This document shows, piece after piece, positions 50,258 through 56,678 of a stretch of 64,000 nt of DNA. Position 1 is the stretch's first letter; each line of letters begins with the position of its first letter. Source of the stretch: Cladopsammia gracilis (taxonomy: Eukaryota > Cnidaria > Anthozoa > Scleractinia > Dendrophylliidae); the NCBI GenBank assembly GCA_022457155.1, contig JAJGOT010000090.1, positions 1,547,001-1,611,000 on the forward strand, in the 5' to 3' direction. A program made the position numbers and the translations under genes. The notes below the pieces were generated by a model. It saw only the letters and a list, made by a program, of their open reading frames with translations. It was not told where the DNA came from and made no database searches.

Positions 50258-52548
50258 CCTGTTGATGTTGTTAGGGTTAAGTCTTATGTGGATCGCCTCT
50301 TTGACCCTGCGTGTGTACCAATGAGGATCACGATCAATAAACTTTACTTCATTCCAAAGCGGGTGGTGTCCGGTGTTGTTGGCGTGCTCTGAAACGGCGG
50401 AGGTCTGGGTACGGGCGAATCGGATGTCTCGGTCATGCTCTTTTATTCTGTCTTGCATAGGTCTTCCAGTCTCGCCGATATAAACGTTAAGTTATTGTTG
50501 TTTATATTCGCTTACAACAAATTAGTTATTGTTATCGCTGGATTCACGTTCTTCTTGTTACGAAACGCATTCATAACAAAGCATTACGTCACAAAGTTTA
50601 CAGCTGATGGAAGGAGCGAGTGAGCGAGTGAGTGAATTAGCCTCCGTTACCGAAAACCCGTTAATTACACTTGCGCGTATTCACGGGTTAAAAAGAGCAA
50701 GGAGAAGAGATGAGACGGAAATGGGATAAAAAAGCATTAGAATATGTTTGACAAACTATAACTGCAACGAAGCACACTACATCATACCTCCTCTGGCTAT
50801 GCCATGCTGATGAGTCCAAACCAGAACGAAACAGCTGTCCATGGCTGTTACTACCAGGGTGATATGGTGTGCGCATGCGTAAGGTATTGGCCGTACCGAG
50901 GAATGGTGTAGTGTGCTTTCTTGCAGTTATAGTCTGTCATATAGGTTGCCGCTGTTAAGGTATATGGTTATGCGCGTGCGAAAGGTACCGGGCATACCGA
51001 GGGGATGGTTTAGTGTGCTTTCTTGCAGTTATAGTTGGAATATTTTGATCTCCAGATCATGCACGCTAGGAACATTTAGAATTGAAGCTGCGTGCCTTTG
51101 TGATAAACCATACATTATGTTATTCCTTGTGGCCCTTTTGAACATGCATCAGTATCGGGAAGAGGTAATGAGGTCTGGTTTATAAATTTAGTGATGTGCA
51201 TCTAAAATATGTTTTTTTATTTCATTTTTAGGGAACAGAAGATATGGCACTTACTGTTGAGACTTTGAAAGGAACAGAAGAATATGTATCTGATTTGACA
51301 ATCAAGTAAGGATTTTATTTTGTCATTTGCTTCACAAATCCAACCATCACACCACTGACCCGACAAGCTGACCCAAAGGTCCAACTGACCACATGACTAA
51401 CTGACCCGACAGACAAGGAATCAGAGAATTAACTCTGTGTAAATTATAGTGCTAAGATAAACCCATAAATTTCCCTATACTGAGCGTTAGCCCTAGTAAG
51501 GAAATGAGGGACCCGTACGGCCTCGTGGCTCAAGCGGTAGAGCGACGGAAGATCTAATCCGGAGGTCGTGGGTTCGAATCCCACCGAGGTCAAAGATTTT
51601 TTTCTTTCCCTCGTGTGGTCCCTCATTTCCTTACTAGGGCTAACGCTCAGTATAGGGAAATTTATGGTTTTATCTTAGCAGTATAATTTACACAGAGTTA
51701 ATTCTCTGATTCCTTGTTTGTATCACCAGTGCTACGTGGCTCAACATTTATTTGACCCGACAGACGACAGACTAACCAACCGAATGACAGACCGACCCGA
51801 CTCGACGGACGGACCTTCCGACCAACTGACGGACGGAGCCGACAGTCTAATCCACCAATTGCTGGACCGACCTGTTAGTTGGACCGACCCGACAGACTGA
51901 CCAACCGATCAACGGACCGTCCGACCCGAGCGTCCGACCAACTGACGGATGGAGCCCGCCAATTGCCGGACCGACCTGACGGTCCCACCAACTGATGGAC
52001 CGACCCGACAGTCTGACCAACCGATCAACGGACCTTCGACCATCTGATGGACTGACCCGACAGACTAACCAGCCAACTGAGGGACCAAACCGACGGTCCA
52101 ACCAACTAACTGATGGAACGACCCAATGGTTCAACCAACTAACTGACGGACCGACCCGACCACTTATGGACAGAATAACCAACTAACTGATGTACGGACC
52201 CGATCGGTCAAAACTGAAAATGAAACCGACTGATGGACCGATGAACCCGACTCCACCCAACCTACCGAGTCGACGGACCATCCGACCGACTAGGCAGATC
52301 AATTGACTGACTGACAGATCGACCCTACCAACAGACTCGACGGGAAGGGTAAATTTACATTCAAACAACTGATTATGTGCGCACAAATTTATGCACGTTA
52401 TCTGTTTCTGAGTTAATTAATAACTTACATAATTATTGGCGTTTAATATTTCAACAGATACGTTGATGGAGCCAGTCACTGGGTGCAGTTGCATGAACCG
52501 GAAGTCGTAAATAAACACATCCGGGAATTTTTAGCTGCCCACTCCTAA
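34669..52548 (+). CDS. EPHX4-like alpha/beta hydrolase (epoxide hydrolase 4 family), gene 1
   Basis: Eleven exons, all GT-AG and in frame, give 338 aa: 34669-34804, 37258-37391, 38420-38490, 40781-40859, 42379-42443, 44345-44410, 45609-45660, 47420-47503, 49411-49575, 51232-51305, 52458-52548. An N-terminal hydrophobic helix (about residues 7-28, AAVFTYSLALFYGFLVSLVL) followed by a basic GKRREKR stretch suggests membrane anchoring with a cytosolic catalytic domain. The alpha/beta hydrolase signatures are in order: HGFPE (86-90, oxyanion hole), HDWGG with nucleophile Asp155, charge-relay Asp288 in WGTED, and His316 in GASHW. Lid sequence QLPYLPEYMIEMHDFK fits the family. Family members hydrolyse epoxides or related lipid substrates; the substrate here is unknown. 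Vertebrate EPHX4 is about 362 aa, so the length fits. Large introns are full of mobile elements. Gene 2 at 55,997 is a tandem paralogue. Confidence 0.92.
35359..35634. mobile_element. TIR element in intron 1 of hydrolase gene 1
   Basis: The ends TATACAGATGTTTCGAGA and TCTCGAAACAGCTGTATA are long imperfect inverted repeats containing TCGGAAAAAAAGCG and CGCTTTTTTCCGA. Interior AATCCAGAAAGGTATTGTGG is shared with the copy at 55,576-55,860. TA flanks suggest a Tc1/mariner-type target. Confidence 0.75.
35640..36515. other. Intron 1 sequence, nothing recognised
   Basis: No exon, domain or repeat boundary found. Small open frames lack homology. Confidence 0.4.
36520..36720. repeat. Dispersed repeat with CCCTATACCATACTATG block
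   Basis: Matches 61,065-61,300: GGGTGCTTTGTACATTTT, then TGCCACTGGGACTCTCAAAC, then a CCCTATACCA block and GATCAGTTTCCCGGTAAAT. Part of a larger inverted-repeat family. Confidence 0.55.
36795..37071 (+). repeat. Three tandem 90-bp units
   Basis: Units near 36,801, 36,891 and 36,981 share GTGATGGACTAGCATCCCAT, then GTTGCTTTATGCTACAGAAA and CCTAACAAAAT. A single related unit is at about 43,695-43,785. Confidence 0.85.
37572..38092. mobile_element. piggyBac-like MITE (TTAA) in intron 2 of hydrolase gene 1
   Basis: Ends AGGGGCACCTTCAACCA and TGGTTGAGGGAGTCCCT; TTAA at 37,568-37,571 and 38,093-38,096. It contains inner open frames in both directions without homology. Confidence 0.85.
38155..38365 (+). 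repeat. Polypyrimidine tract (CCCTCCCC-rich)
   Basis: About 210 bases of almost pure C/T on the + strand (CCCTTCCACC, CCCCTCCCCC units), in intron 2 between a TTAA element and exon 3. The proline/serine-rich open frame across it is a by-product. Confidence 0.85.
38538..39077. mobile_element. piggyBac-like MITE (TTAA) in intron 3
   Basis: Ends AGGGAACCTCTGCTGAAAAA and TTTTCCAGCTGAGATTCCCT; TTAA at 38,534-38,537 and 39,078-39,081. A reverse-oriented partial copy is at 44,450-44,964. Confidence 0.85.
39300..39480. repeat. CTGAAGAGGTTTCATTTG repeats
   Basis: Three to four copies of CTGAAGAGGTTTCATTTG, twice followed by AATGGTCACACCATAGGATT. Reverse-complement relatives are at 56,470-56,530 and 57,900-58,030. 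Confidence 0.65.
40341..40410. repeat. Hairpin, about 30-bp arms
   Basis: TAAGTATTGTTTCTTAACAA pairs with TTGTTAAGAAACAATACTTA at the far end, with a short central loop. Probably a tiny MITE. Confidence 0.75.
40985..41150. repeat. ATACAGATCT repeats with GGCGAGCC hairpin
   Basis: Four occurrences of CATACAGATCT or its complement occur. GTTTACAATGGCTCGCC pairs with GGCTCGCCATTGTAAAT around TTC. Confidence 0.55.
41160..42370. other. Intron 4 sequence with poly-C tracts
   Basis: No exon recognised. Holds C-runs near 41,327 and 42,222, a short (ATT)n-like stretch at 41,750-41,775, and a block related to the CCCTATACC repeat family near 41,880-42,190. Confidence 0.45.
42477..42641. mobile_element. 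Foldback element in intron 5
   Basis: The outer arms CCGTTTAAAATGCAAGGC and GCCTTGCATTTTAAACGG, and the inner arms AATGGCCAATATTTTGACTA and reverse complement, fold around CGTT. One arm resembles sequence at 15,575-15,620 and 17,795-17,835 in the orphan GFP upstream copies. Confidence 0.75.
42869..43209. mobile_element. TIR element with perfect 25-bp ends
   Basis: The left end starts TTACAGCCATGCTCCGTCAC; the last 25 bases are its exact reverse complement. No clear target duplication. The 131-aa minus-strand frame overlapping it has no homology. Confidence 0.75.
43218..43554. mobile_element. 305-bp insertion between 16-bp direct repeats
   Basis: GGAGGCACATTTATGG occurs exactly at 43,218-43,233 and 43,539-43,554 and brackets 43,234-43,538. 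This looks like a retroposed sequence with a target-site duplication. The inserted sequence (CGGACGCGAGTGCCGTCGG, CCGGCCTCCGGCC motifs) is not recognised. Confidence 0.6.
43837..44222. mobile_element. MITE with CCCGTC..CCACAC ends
   Basis: The left end TAGGCCCCGTC and right end GTGTGGACAGGGTCTTA are imperfect inverted repeats. Internal AAAACGGAGA and TTTTAGTGTGGACGG motifs occur in both directions. Same superfamily style as 46,757-47,198. Confidence 0.7.
44450..44964. mobile_element. Truncated piggyBac-like MITE, reverse copy of 38,538-39,077
   Basis: The sequence is the reverse complement of the element in intron 3. It keeps the right end (CAGCCGAGGTTCCCT followed by TTAA at 44,965-44,968) and lacks about 25 bp at the left. 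Confidence 0.75.
44965..45605. other. Intron 6 sequence, nothing recognised
   Basis: No exon or repeat boundary found. Confidence 0.4.
45661..46250. other. Intron 7 sequence with TGTTGGA-type repeat
   Basis: 45,715-46,050 contains many CAACATTT, TTGTTGGA and GTTGGAACC motifs in both orientations, suggesting a dispersed MITE without clear ends. No exon. Confidence 0.4.
46260..46425. mobile_element. MITE with CATGGTGGCCATGTTGGATG arms
   Basis: Inner arms GTGGCCATGTTGGATGACA and GTCATCCAACATGGCCGCC; outer arms contain GGTTTGCAAC and GTGCAAACC. Related to 19,996 and 56,535. Confidence 0.65.
46757..47198. mobile_element. 442-bp TIR element, GGCCCCGTCCACACG ends
   Basis: Ends GGCCCCGTCCACACGTATCC and its exact reverse complement, flanked by TAT on both sides (46,754-46,756 and 47,199-47,201). 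Repeated AAAACGGAGATTT inside. Confidence 0.8.
47504..48175. other. Intron 8 sequence, nothing recognised
   Basis: AT-rich, with a (TATA)-rich stretch at 48,060-48,145. No exon. Confidence 0.4.
48180..48666 (-). mobile_element. LINE C-terminal fragment
   Basis: The minus strand reads KRNIDEIEMVQRRAASLVFN, then DYSRYSSVSFMIDNLGCDTP and EQRRHLHQLQMFHKI. This is the conserved C-terminal region of CR1/jockey-like reverse transcriptase proteins. It is interrupted by the palindromic element at 48,296-48,431. Confidence 0.75.
48296..48431. mobile_element. Palindromic MITE, CCTGGGGCCAGTTGCATAAA ends
   Basis: The two ends are exact reverse complements over about 28 bp (CCTGGGGCCAGTTGCATAAA and on to AACG). 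Internal AACGTC.GACGTT motifs are inverted as well. It sits inside the LINE fragment. Confidence 0.85.
48675..49215. repeat. Two copies of a CTGGCCAATCACAACAGA repeat
   Basis: Copies near 48,677-48,805 and 49,028-49,150 share CTGGCCAATCACAACAGA, CAATCAGAACT and GCCAAGCGCGGGAAAACGCG. A third copy lies at 53,875-54,000. Probably a dispersed SINE or MITE of unknown origin. Confidence 0.65.
49576..49925. other. Intron 9 sequence before Penelope copy 2
   Basis: No exon. On the minus strand 49,700-49,800 faintly resembles tRNA promoter boxes, too weak to call. Confidence 0.35.
49928..50487 (-). mobile_element. Penelope-like element fragment, copy 2
   Basis: Almost identical to the 3' half of the element at 30,830. 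It ends (5' truncation) inside the GIY-YIG motif at VYIG. The protein remnant (DRIKEHDRDIRFARTQ through RDPHWYTRRVKEAIHI) has a small frameshift near 50,140. Located in intron 9 of hydrolase gene 1. Confidence 0.85.
50012..50055 (-). ncRNA. Hammerhead-ribozyme-like motif in Penelope copy 2
   Basis: As at 30,918-30,961: ATCGC-CTGAAGA-stem II-GAAAC-GTC-GCGAT on the minus strand. The base after CTGAAGA is G here, closer to the hammerhead consensus. Confidence 0.45.
50749..50939. mobile_element. Inverted-repeat element carrying a hammerhead ribozyme
   Basis: The left arm TGACAAACTATAACTGCAAC pairs with GTTGCAG-type sequence at 50,902-50,939 (TTGCAGTTATAGTCTGTCA). Both arms include AGCACACTAC or its complement. 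A further direct copy of the right-hand half lies at about 50,972-51,036. The interior holds the ribozyme. Confidence 0.7.
50791..50859 (+). ncRNA. Hammerhead ribozyme (type I, short palindromic stem III)
   Basis: All core elements are present in order. CTGATGA at 50,807-50,813 is followed by a stem II hairpin (GTCC..GAAC, imperfect) and GAAA at 50,828-50,831. Palindromic CAGCTG forms a short stem III, and the cleavage triplet GTC ends at 50,839. Stem I forms from CCATG with CATGG (5 bp), and further out CTCTGG with CCAGGG (6 bp), with an internal loop that could give the tertiary contacts. Short palindromic stem III is typical of hammerheads in animal retrozymes and satellite-like repeats, which act as dimers. 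Confidence 0.85.
51413..51717. mobile_element. Foldback element with tRNA-like loop
   Basis: Arms 51,413-51,513 and 51,617-51,717 are reverse complements over about 101 bp with a few mismatches (ACAAGGAATCAGAGAATTAA at the outer end, ATGAGGGACC at the inner end). The 103-bp loop contains the tRNA-like sequence. It is inserted in the minisatellite; no target duplication is clear. Confidence 0.85.
51519..51591 (+). tRNA. tRNA-like sequence, probable pseudogene or SINE head
   Basis: A 73-nt cloverleaf can be drawn: acceptor GGCCTCG with CGAGGTC, D arm GCTC-AAGCGGTA-GAGC, and T arm GTGGG-TTCGAAT-CCCAC with a perfect B box. The anticodon arm is abnormal: an A-G mismatch at its base and an 8-nt loop AGATCTAA with no clear anticodon. 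A working tRNA is therefore unlikely. Confidence 0.55.
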
Positions 52549-52766
52549 AAATCTCGCCAGGAACAGAGCGGCACGTACTAAAAAAAGAACTCAACAATAG
52601 AAATAGTGGTTTATTATAAAGAGATGCAGAAAGCCAGTAGTTGTACTTAGAACTTCCACTTCTGCTTTTTTTTTTTTTTTTTTGCTTCGATGGTAAGAAC
52701 TGCCTGCATCTTAGAAAGGTGGTCGACAAGTTTAGAACAATGATATTTTGTCTTCAACGAGGACTA
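52549..52766. other. 3' flank of hydrolase gene 1
   Basis: Immediate downstream region of the stop codon with a T-run at 52,667-52,683. No strong AATAAA signal near the stop; the 3'UTR end is not defined. Confidence 0.4.
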
Positions 52767-52955
52767 ATAGACCTTATTCGCTTGGGCGTATTTGTTTACC
52801 CATTAGAGACCACGTGTCATTCCCCTGGGTATTATTTCTTTCTTTTCCGTTAACGCTTGAGAAGATACATTAATATGGATGTGGCTCAGACAAAGAATTT
52901 AACTCCCAAGAGGTTTGTATTGGGTAAACATTACGCCCAAGCGAATAAGGTCTAT
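52767..52955. mobile_element. TA-flanked MITE
   Basis: The ends ATAGACCTTATTCGCTTGGG and CCCAAGCGAATAAGGTCTAT are exact inverted repeats with TA on each side. GTTTACCCA and TGGGTAAAC lie inside. Confidence 0.85.
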
Positions 52956-53137
52956 TATAACGTTCTTACATCAAGAGCATGCTAACGCTTAACAGTGACG
53001 GTAGAACTCGCAATGCACAGCTTAGTTATAAACACCGCGCTAAGTTGTTAGCATTTGTAGTTTTATATAGATAGCATGAATGCAATGTTATAATGTAATT
53101 AATAGTTTTGAGAACATGTATGTATATATAGTTCTAA

Positions 53138-53414
53138 GGGACGGACCATTATTTTTTTGACGGGGGGGGGGGGGGGGGGTTGGAAAATGTTCGCATGCAA
53201 ACATTTTTTTTATATGCGGCACCTGCTGCAAACAATTTATTTTGTGTCTCCGTCCAACTGCCATACTTCCAGCAAACAATTTTTTTTCTTTATTTTTTGC
53301 CTGCATACAATTTTTTTCAGTGTTTATAGCCTCTACAAACAATTTATTCCAAAATTTTCCAACCCCCCCCCCCCCCCCCCCCCCCCCCCCGTCAAAAAAA
53401 TAATGGCCCGTCCC
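53138..53414. mobile_element. Harbinger-like MITE with facing G and C runs
   Basis: Ends GGGACGGACCATTATTTTTT and AAAAAATAATGGCCCGTCCC(T), flanked by TAA (53,135-53,137 and 53,415-53,417). A G-run (about 18) follows the left end and a C-run (about 28) precedes the right end. The interior repeats CAAACAATTTTTT. Confidence 0.82.
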
Positions 53415-53869
53415 TAAGTGAATCTATTACCATGTTTCAGGGCCACGGGGTTATTAGTGCTATGCACTATTTAGTGAAACCCTTAGCTCCGTAACTAAAG
53501 TTATAATAAGATCATTATTTCTGTGTCAGGAATTATAGCAGTCACCTACTATATACTAAGTAAGACCGCAACTAAAACAATAAATAAAAATAGTTGTTGG
53601 ATTTATATATTGATTGACGATTGATTGGTTGATTGATTGATAGGACAAAAGAAGAGAATATGGTGGGGTGGGGTGGGGTGCTTCTCTTTACCAGTCTCTC
53701 GCTCTAACCTGTTACTCATCCTCATTCCTCCTCTTTTTTCTATTATCCAATAGAGCTGTCTACCGACGAGACTATAAAGACGAACCGAAATTGCATCAGC
53801 AGTGAACGGGTTGAAACTATCAACAACTGACCACTCTATCATCTATTAGAGTGGTTTTCAATTCAGTAT

Positions 53870-54079
53870 CGTCAAACCAAAACTAAAGCCTAGCACCTTG
53901 GCCAATCACAACAGAGGCAGACAATCCGATAAGCCAATCAAAACTAGAAGCAAGTTTGTGTAGCCGGTGCCAAGCGCGGGAAAACGCGTGCGAGCGAGTC
54001 GCGATACGGTCAATGGATTTTGTAATGGGGGAGGGAAAAGAGCGAGAGACTAGTTCCAATAAGAACGAAACAGCTGTCC
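53870..54079. repeat. Third CTGGCCAATCACAACAGA-type repeat with hammerhead remnant
   Basis: 53,875-54,000 matches the repeat at 48,675. At 54,052-54,079 the sequence AGTTCCAATAAGAACGAAAC followed by AGCTGTCC equals the stem II-GAAA-stem III-GTC part of a hammerhead. The CTGATGA box is missing, so it is a decayed relative of the one at 50,791. Confidence 0.5.
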
Positions 54080-55425
54080 TCAGCTGCAACCCTACTTTAT
54101 CGGTTTCTGTCGTATTGGTGTCTCGCAAAGTTTTTATGTGTAGTCAGATCAGCCTTGCAGTTGATCGTATGTTTGTTATCGTTTGCGGTCTTTTGCAGTT
54201 TTTACCTTTCTTTCTGAAAGTCTTATTAAAGTGGCTCCATAAAGTAATCATAGATGATGTTGCGCGTGCTAGTCAGTTGCTATTTAGAAGCTGGTTTTCA
54301 CATTCCTTTTTATTCCCAGTTCACTTAAACTTATCACTATGTAAAAAGCAATGATGAAACAGTGTTCTACAACCATAGTCTGTCAAAATAATGGCTTCAG
54401 CCTTGTATTAAAACTGCCCGAGCAAATGTATTTCGCATTGTTTACGTGGATTTAATTGTGATTTTCTACAATTGCTTTCCGTGAAATCTTCCAAAATTTT
54501 CACAGTTCATAGAATCTGGCCAGATAAGAAAAAAAAAAGACGCGAAAAACGTATGCCAGGTTGTAAAGGCAGTTTCTTCATTATTTGCAAATTTGTCTTT
54601 TGCCTCTGCGTAAAAACTGGTCTTATAGATTTTCCTGAAAAACGAGCGCCGAGAACAGCAAACGAATATAACCTCTCTCAAATTTTATGGAATTTTACCG
54701 AAGGAAACGCGAGAAAATAAACTGTTTATTTGGCCTTTTTTGTTCATGCTGACGTAATAAAAATCATTCTCGACCCCAGAGCTCTTCTCTTTTGCGCATG
54801 AGAATGAAAAAAAAATTAGAAAAGCCCTACGTTTTCTTGCACGCGCAGTTTTCTGAAGCTTTCGCCATCAGCGCACACTCGTGGTTATAAAACTATGCGA
54901 ATACATGATCCGGTTAGCCGCGTAGGCCCAGTTTTGCCGAGATCTCAGCACGTCTGTAAAACGTAACAAACAACTTCATGATTACATGACAACCGGCCGT
55001 TTCTCGAAACTCCCGGTAGTCGGTAACTTTTCGGGCCCGAAGCCAAATTTTGAAATCAAAATCTAAGGAATAAAAGCGCGGGTACTAGCGAAAAAACCAG
55101 TCCATTTTGTTTTGCCAACTGATAGTTTCATCGTATTATTCGCAAAACTTTTGAAACCTCGATCTTCAATGAAAATCAAACAGCTTTCCGGGCCCTGTAA
55201 TTACCGGGTCTTTCGAGAAACGGCCCCCAGGCGTGCGTCGGCAAGCCACGAAGCTCGCCGCGGCCGCGAGAATACATCTGGTATCCAGGGTACGCTCTTG
55301 CTGGAATAGCTCAGAAAGAGATCGGACACCTTATTGAGACTTATATTACGGAGTAACTGGTTAACTTTCAGTTGAGGTTGGGGTTAGCATTTTATATAGT
55401 TACATTAGGACTAAGCAACCCGAAA
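54080..55425. other. Intergenic region between the hydrolase genes
   Basis: No exon or domain recognised. A 132-aa frame ending at 54,354 and shorter frames have no homology that I can see. Confidence 0.45.
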
Positions 55426-55429
55426 AGCT

Positions 55430-55515
55430 AGGTGGTACAGTGGTACGGTAGGCTATGTAAGCCTAAACCTAAGCCTAGCTGAGGTCACAGGTTCGATCCT
55501 GAGTGGGGATTTTAG
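55430..55515 (+). repeat. tRNA-derived SINE-like sequence
   Basis: TGGTACAGTGGTA resembles an A box and CAGGTTCGATCCTG a B box with its stem, at roughly tRNA spacing. The acceptor stem does not close. A short T-rich tail follows. Confidence 0.4.
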
Positions 55516-55575
55516 ATTTTCTTTTTTACACTTAAAAATTTATTGAAAATAAAATTCTAAGTGTCGACATTACGT

Positions 55576-55860
55576 TATACAGCTGTTTCGAGAAAGGTTG
55601 TCGGAAAAAAGCGTAAAATTGCACGCGACAATCCAGAAAGGTATTGTGGGTAGTCATCCACGCTATAATCCTAAAAACTCATTTATCCCAATGGCCCGCC
55701 ATCTAAGATCGTCCCTGTACCGCGGACGTACGACGCATCGCGGGTTTCATGTATTTATTTGACTTATTAAAATTTATTGATCACATCCCATATTAGTTTT
55801 CGGGATTGTCGCGTGCACTTTTGCGCTTTTTCCGACAACCTTTCTCGAAACAGCTGTATA
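55576..55860. mobile_element. TIR element upstream of hydrolase gene 2
   Basis: The ends TATACAGCTGTTTCGAGAAA and TTTCTCGAAACAGCTGTATA are exact inverted repeats. Same family as 35,359-35,634, whose interior is nearly identical. It ends 136 bp before the start codon, so it may lie in the promoter. Confidence 0.8.
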
Positions 55861-55996
55861 ATTCTCAATAAGTGTCCGACCTCCTTCTAGATTCTTTGGC
55901 ACTTCATTCGTACCCAGTCTACAATCAATATTTGAAGACTGTCCGAAATTTGAATCTAAGTTTTCAACCTTTGGACTGCAGAAGGGGTGTGCAATC

Positions 55997-56647
55997 ATGG
56001 CGAACGCACTGATAACATATGTGATTGTCTACAGCGTGGCTTTGTTTTATGGCTTACTGATAACTTTACGTCTGTTGTGGGAAACTATTCGGAACTTTGG
56101 GATACCACCGAGAGCAAAGAGACGAGAAAAACGTAAGCTTTTATAATATTTCTTATGAATAATTTCGGTTGGTGATGTTGGAATGTCACTACATCTGGAT
56201 CTCTTCGTTAACTTAAGCTTATTTTTAATATTTCGATGAATGTTTTGTATCGATTAGGTGGTTTTCAAGGCAGTGATCACAAACAATAAAAAAAATTAGA
56301 GTTGAATTCCCAAAGGATGGAAATTTCATTGTTTTGACTAAAGTCAGTCCTTTTCGACAAAGAGCTACATGATAGTGCATGTCATTTAGCAGGTCATAGT
56401 CCGACTTGAGCTAAACTATACTAAAGAGTCAGTTCTGGAGACATGTAGTGTATTTCTAACTTGTGAGTCTGTGGACGAAATCCTATGGTGTGACCATTCA
56501 AATGAAACCTCTTTAGCAGAACTTTTGCATGCAATTGATGGTTTGCAATCACGTGACCTTCAGTCCTGTGGGACTCAAATGTCAAAGGCCATGGCGGCCA
56601 TGTTGGTGCCAGAACAAAAGAAGTTCATCAAAATTCTTTTGTAGGTG

Positions 56648-56678
<31 letters not shown>

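Larger units (their letters stand above)
51345..52340. repeat. Degenerate minisatellite, ACTGACGGACCGACC-type
   Basis: Imperfect units of roughly 20-30 bp are built on CCAACTGACGGACCGACCCGACAG. The array starts at about 51,345, is interrupted by the foldback at 51,413-51,717, and resumes to about 52,340. It lies in intron 10 of hydrolase gene 1. The long open frames on both strands are by-products. Confidence 0.85.

Noticed and set aside
51444..51626. Minus-strand frame with SVGFEPTTSGLDLPSLYRLS
   Set aside because: This is a well-known spurious translation of tRNA-like B-box sequence, not a protein.
51847..52182. 111-aa minus-strand frame rich in GPSVSWL repeats
   Set aside because: Translation of the minisatellite; the unit is degenerate at DNA level with no coding signature.
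53956..54354. 132-aa plus-strand frame with hydrophobic centre
   Set aside because: Starts inside a dispersed repeat and crosses a hammerhead remnant; no homology recognised.
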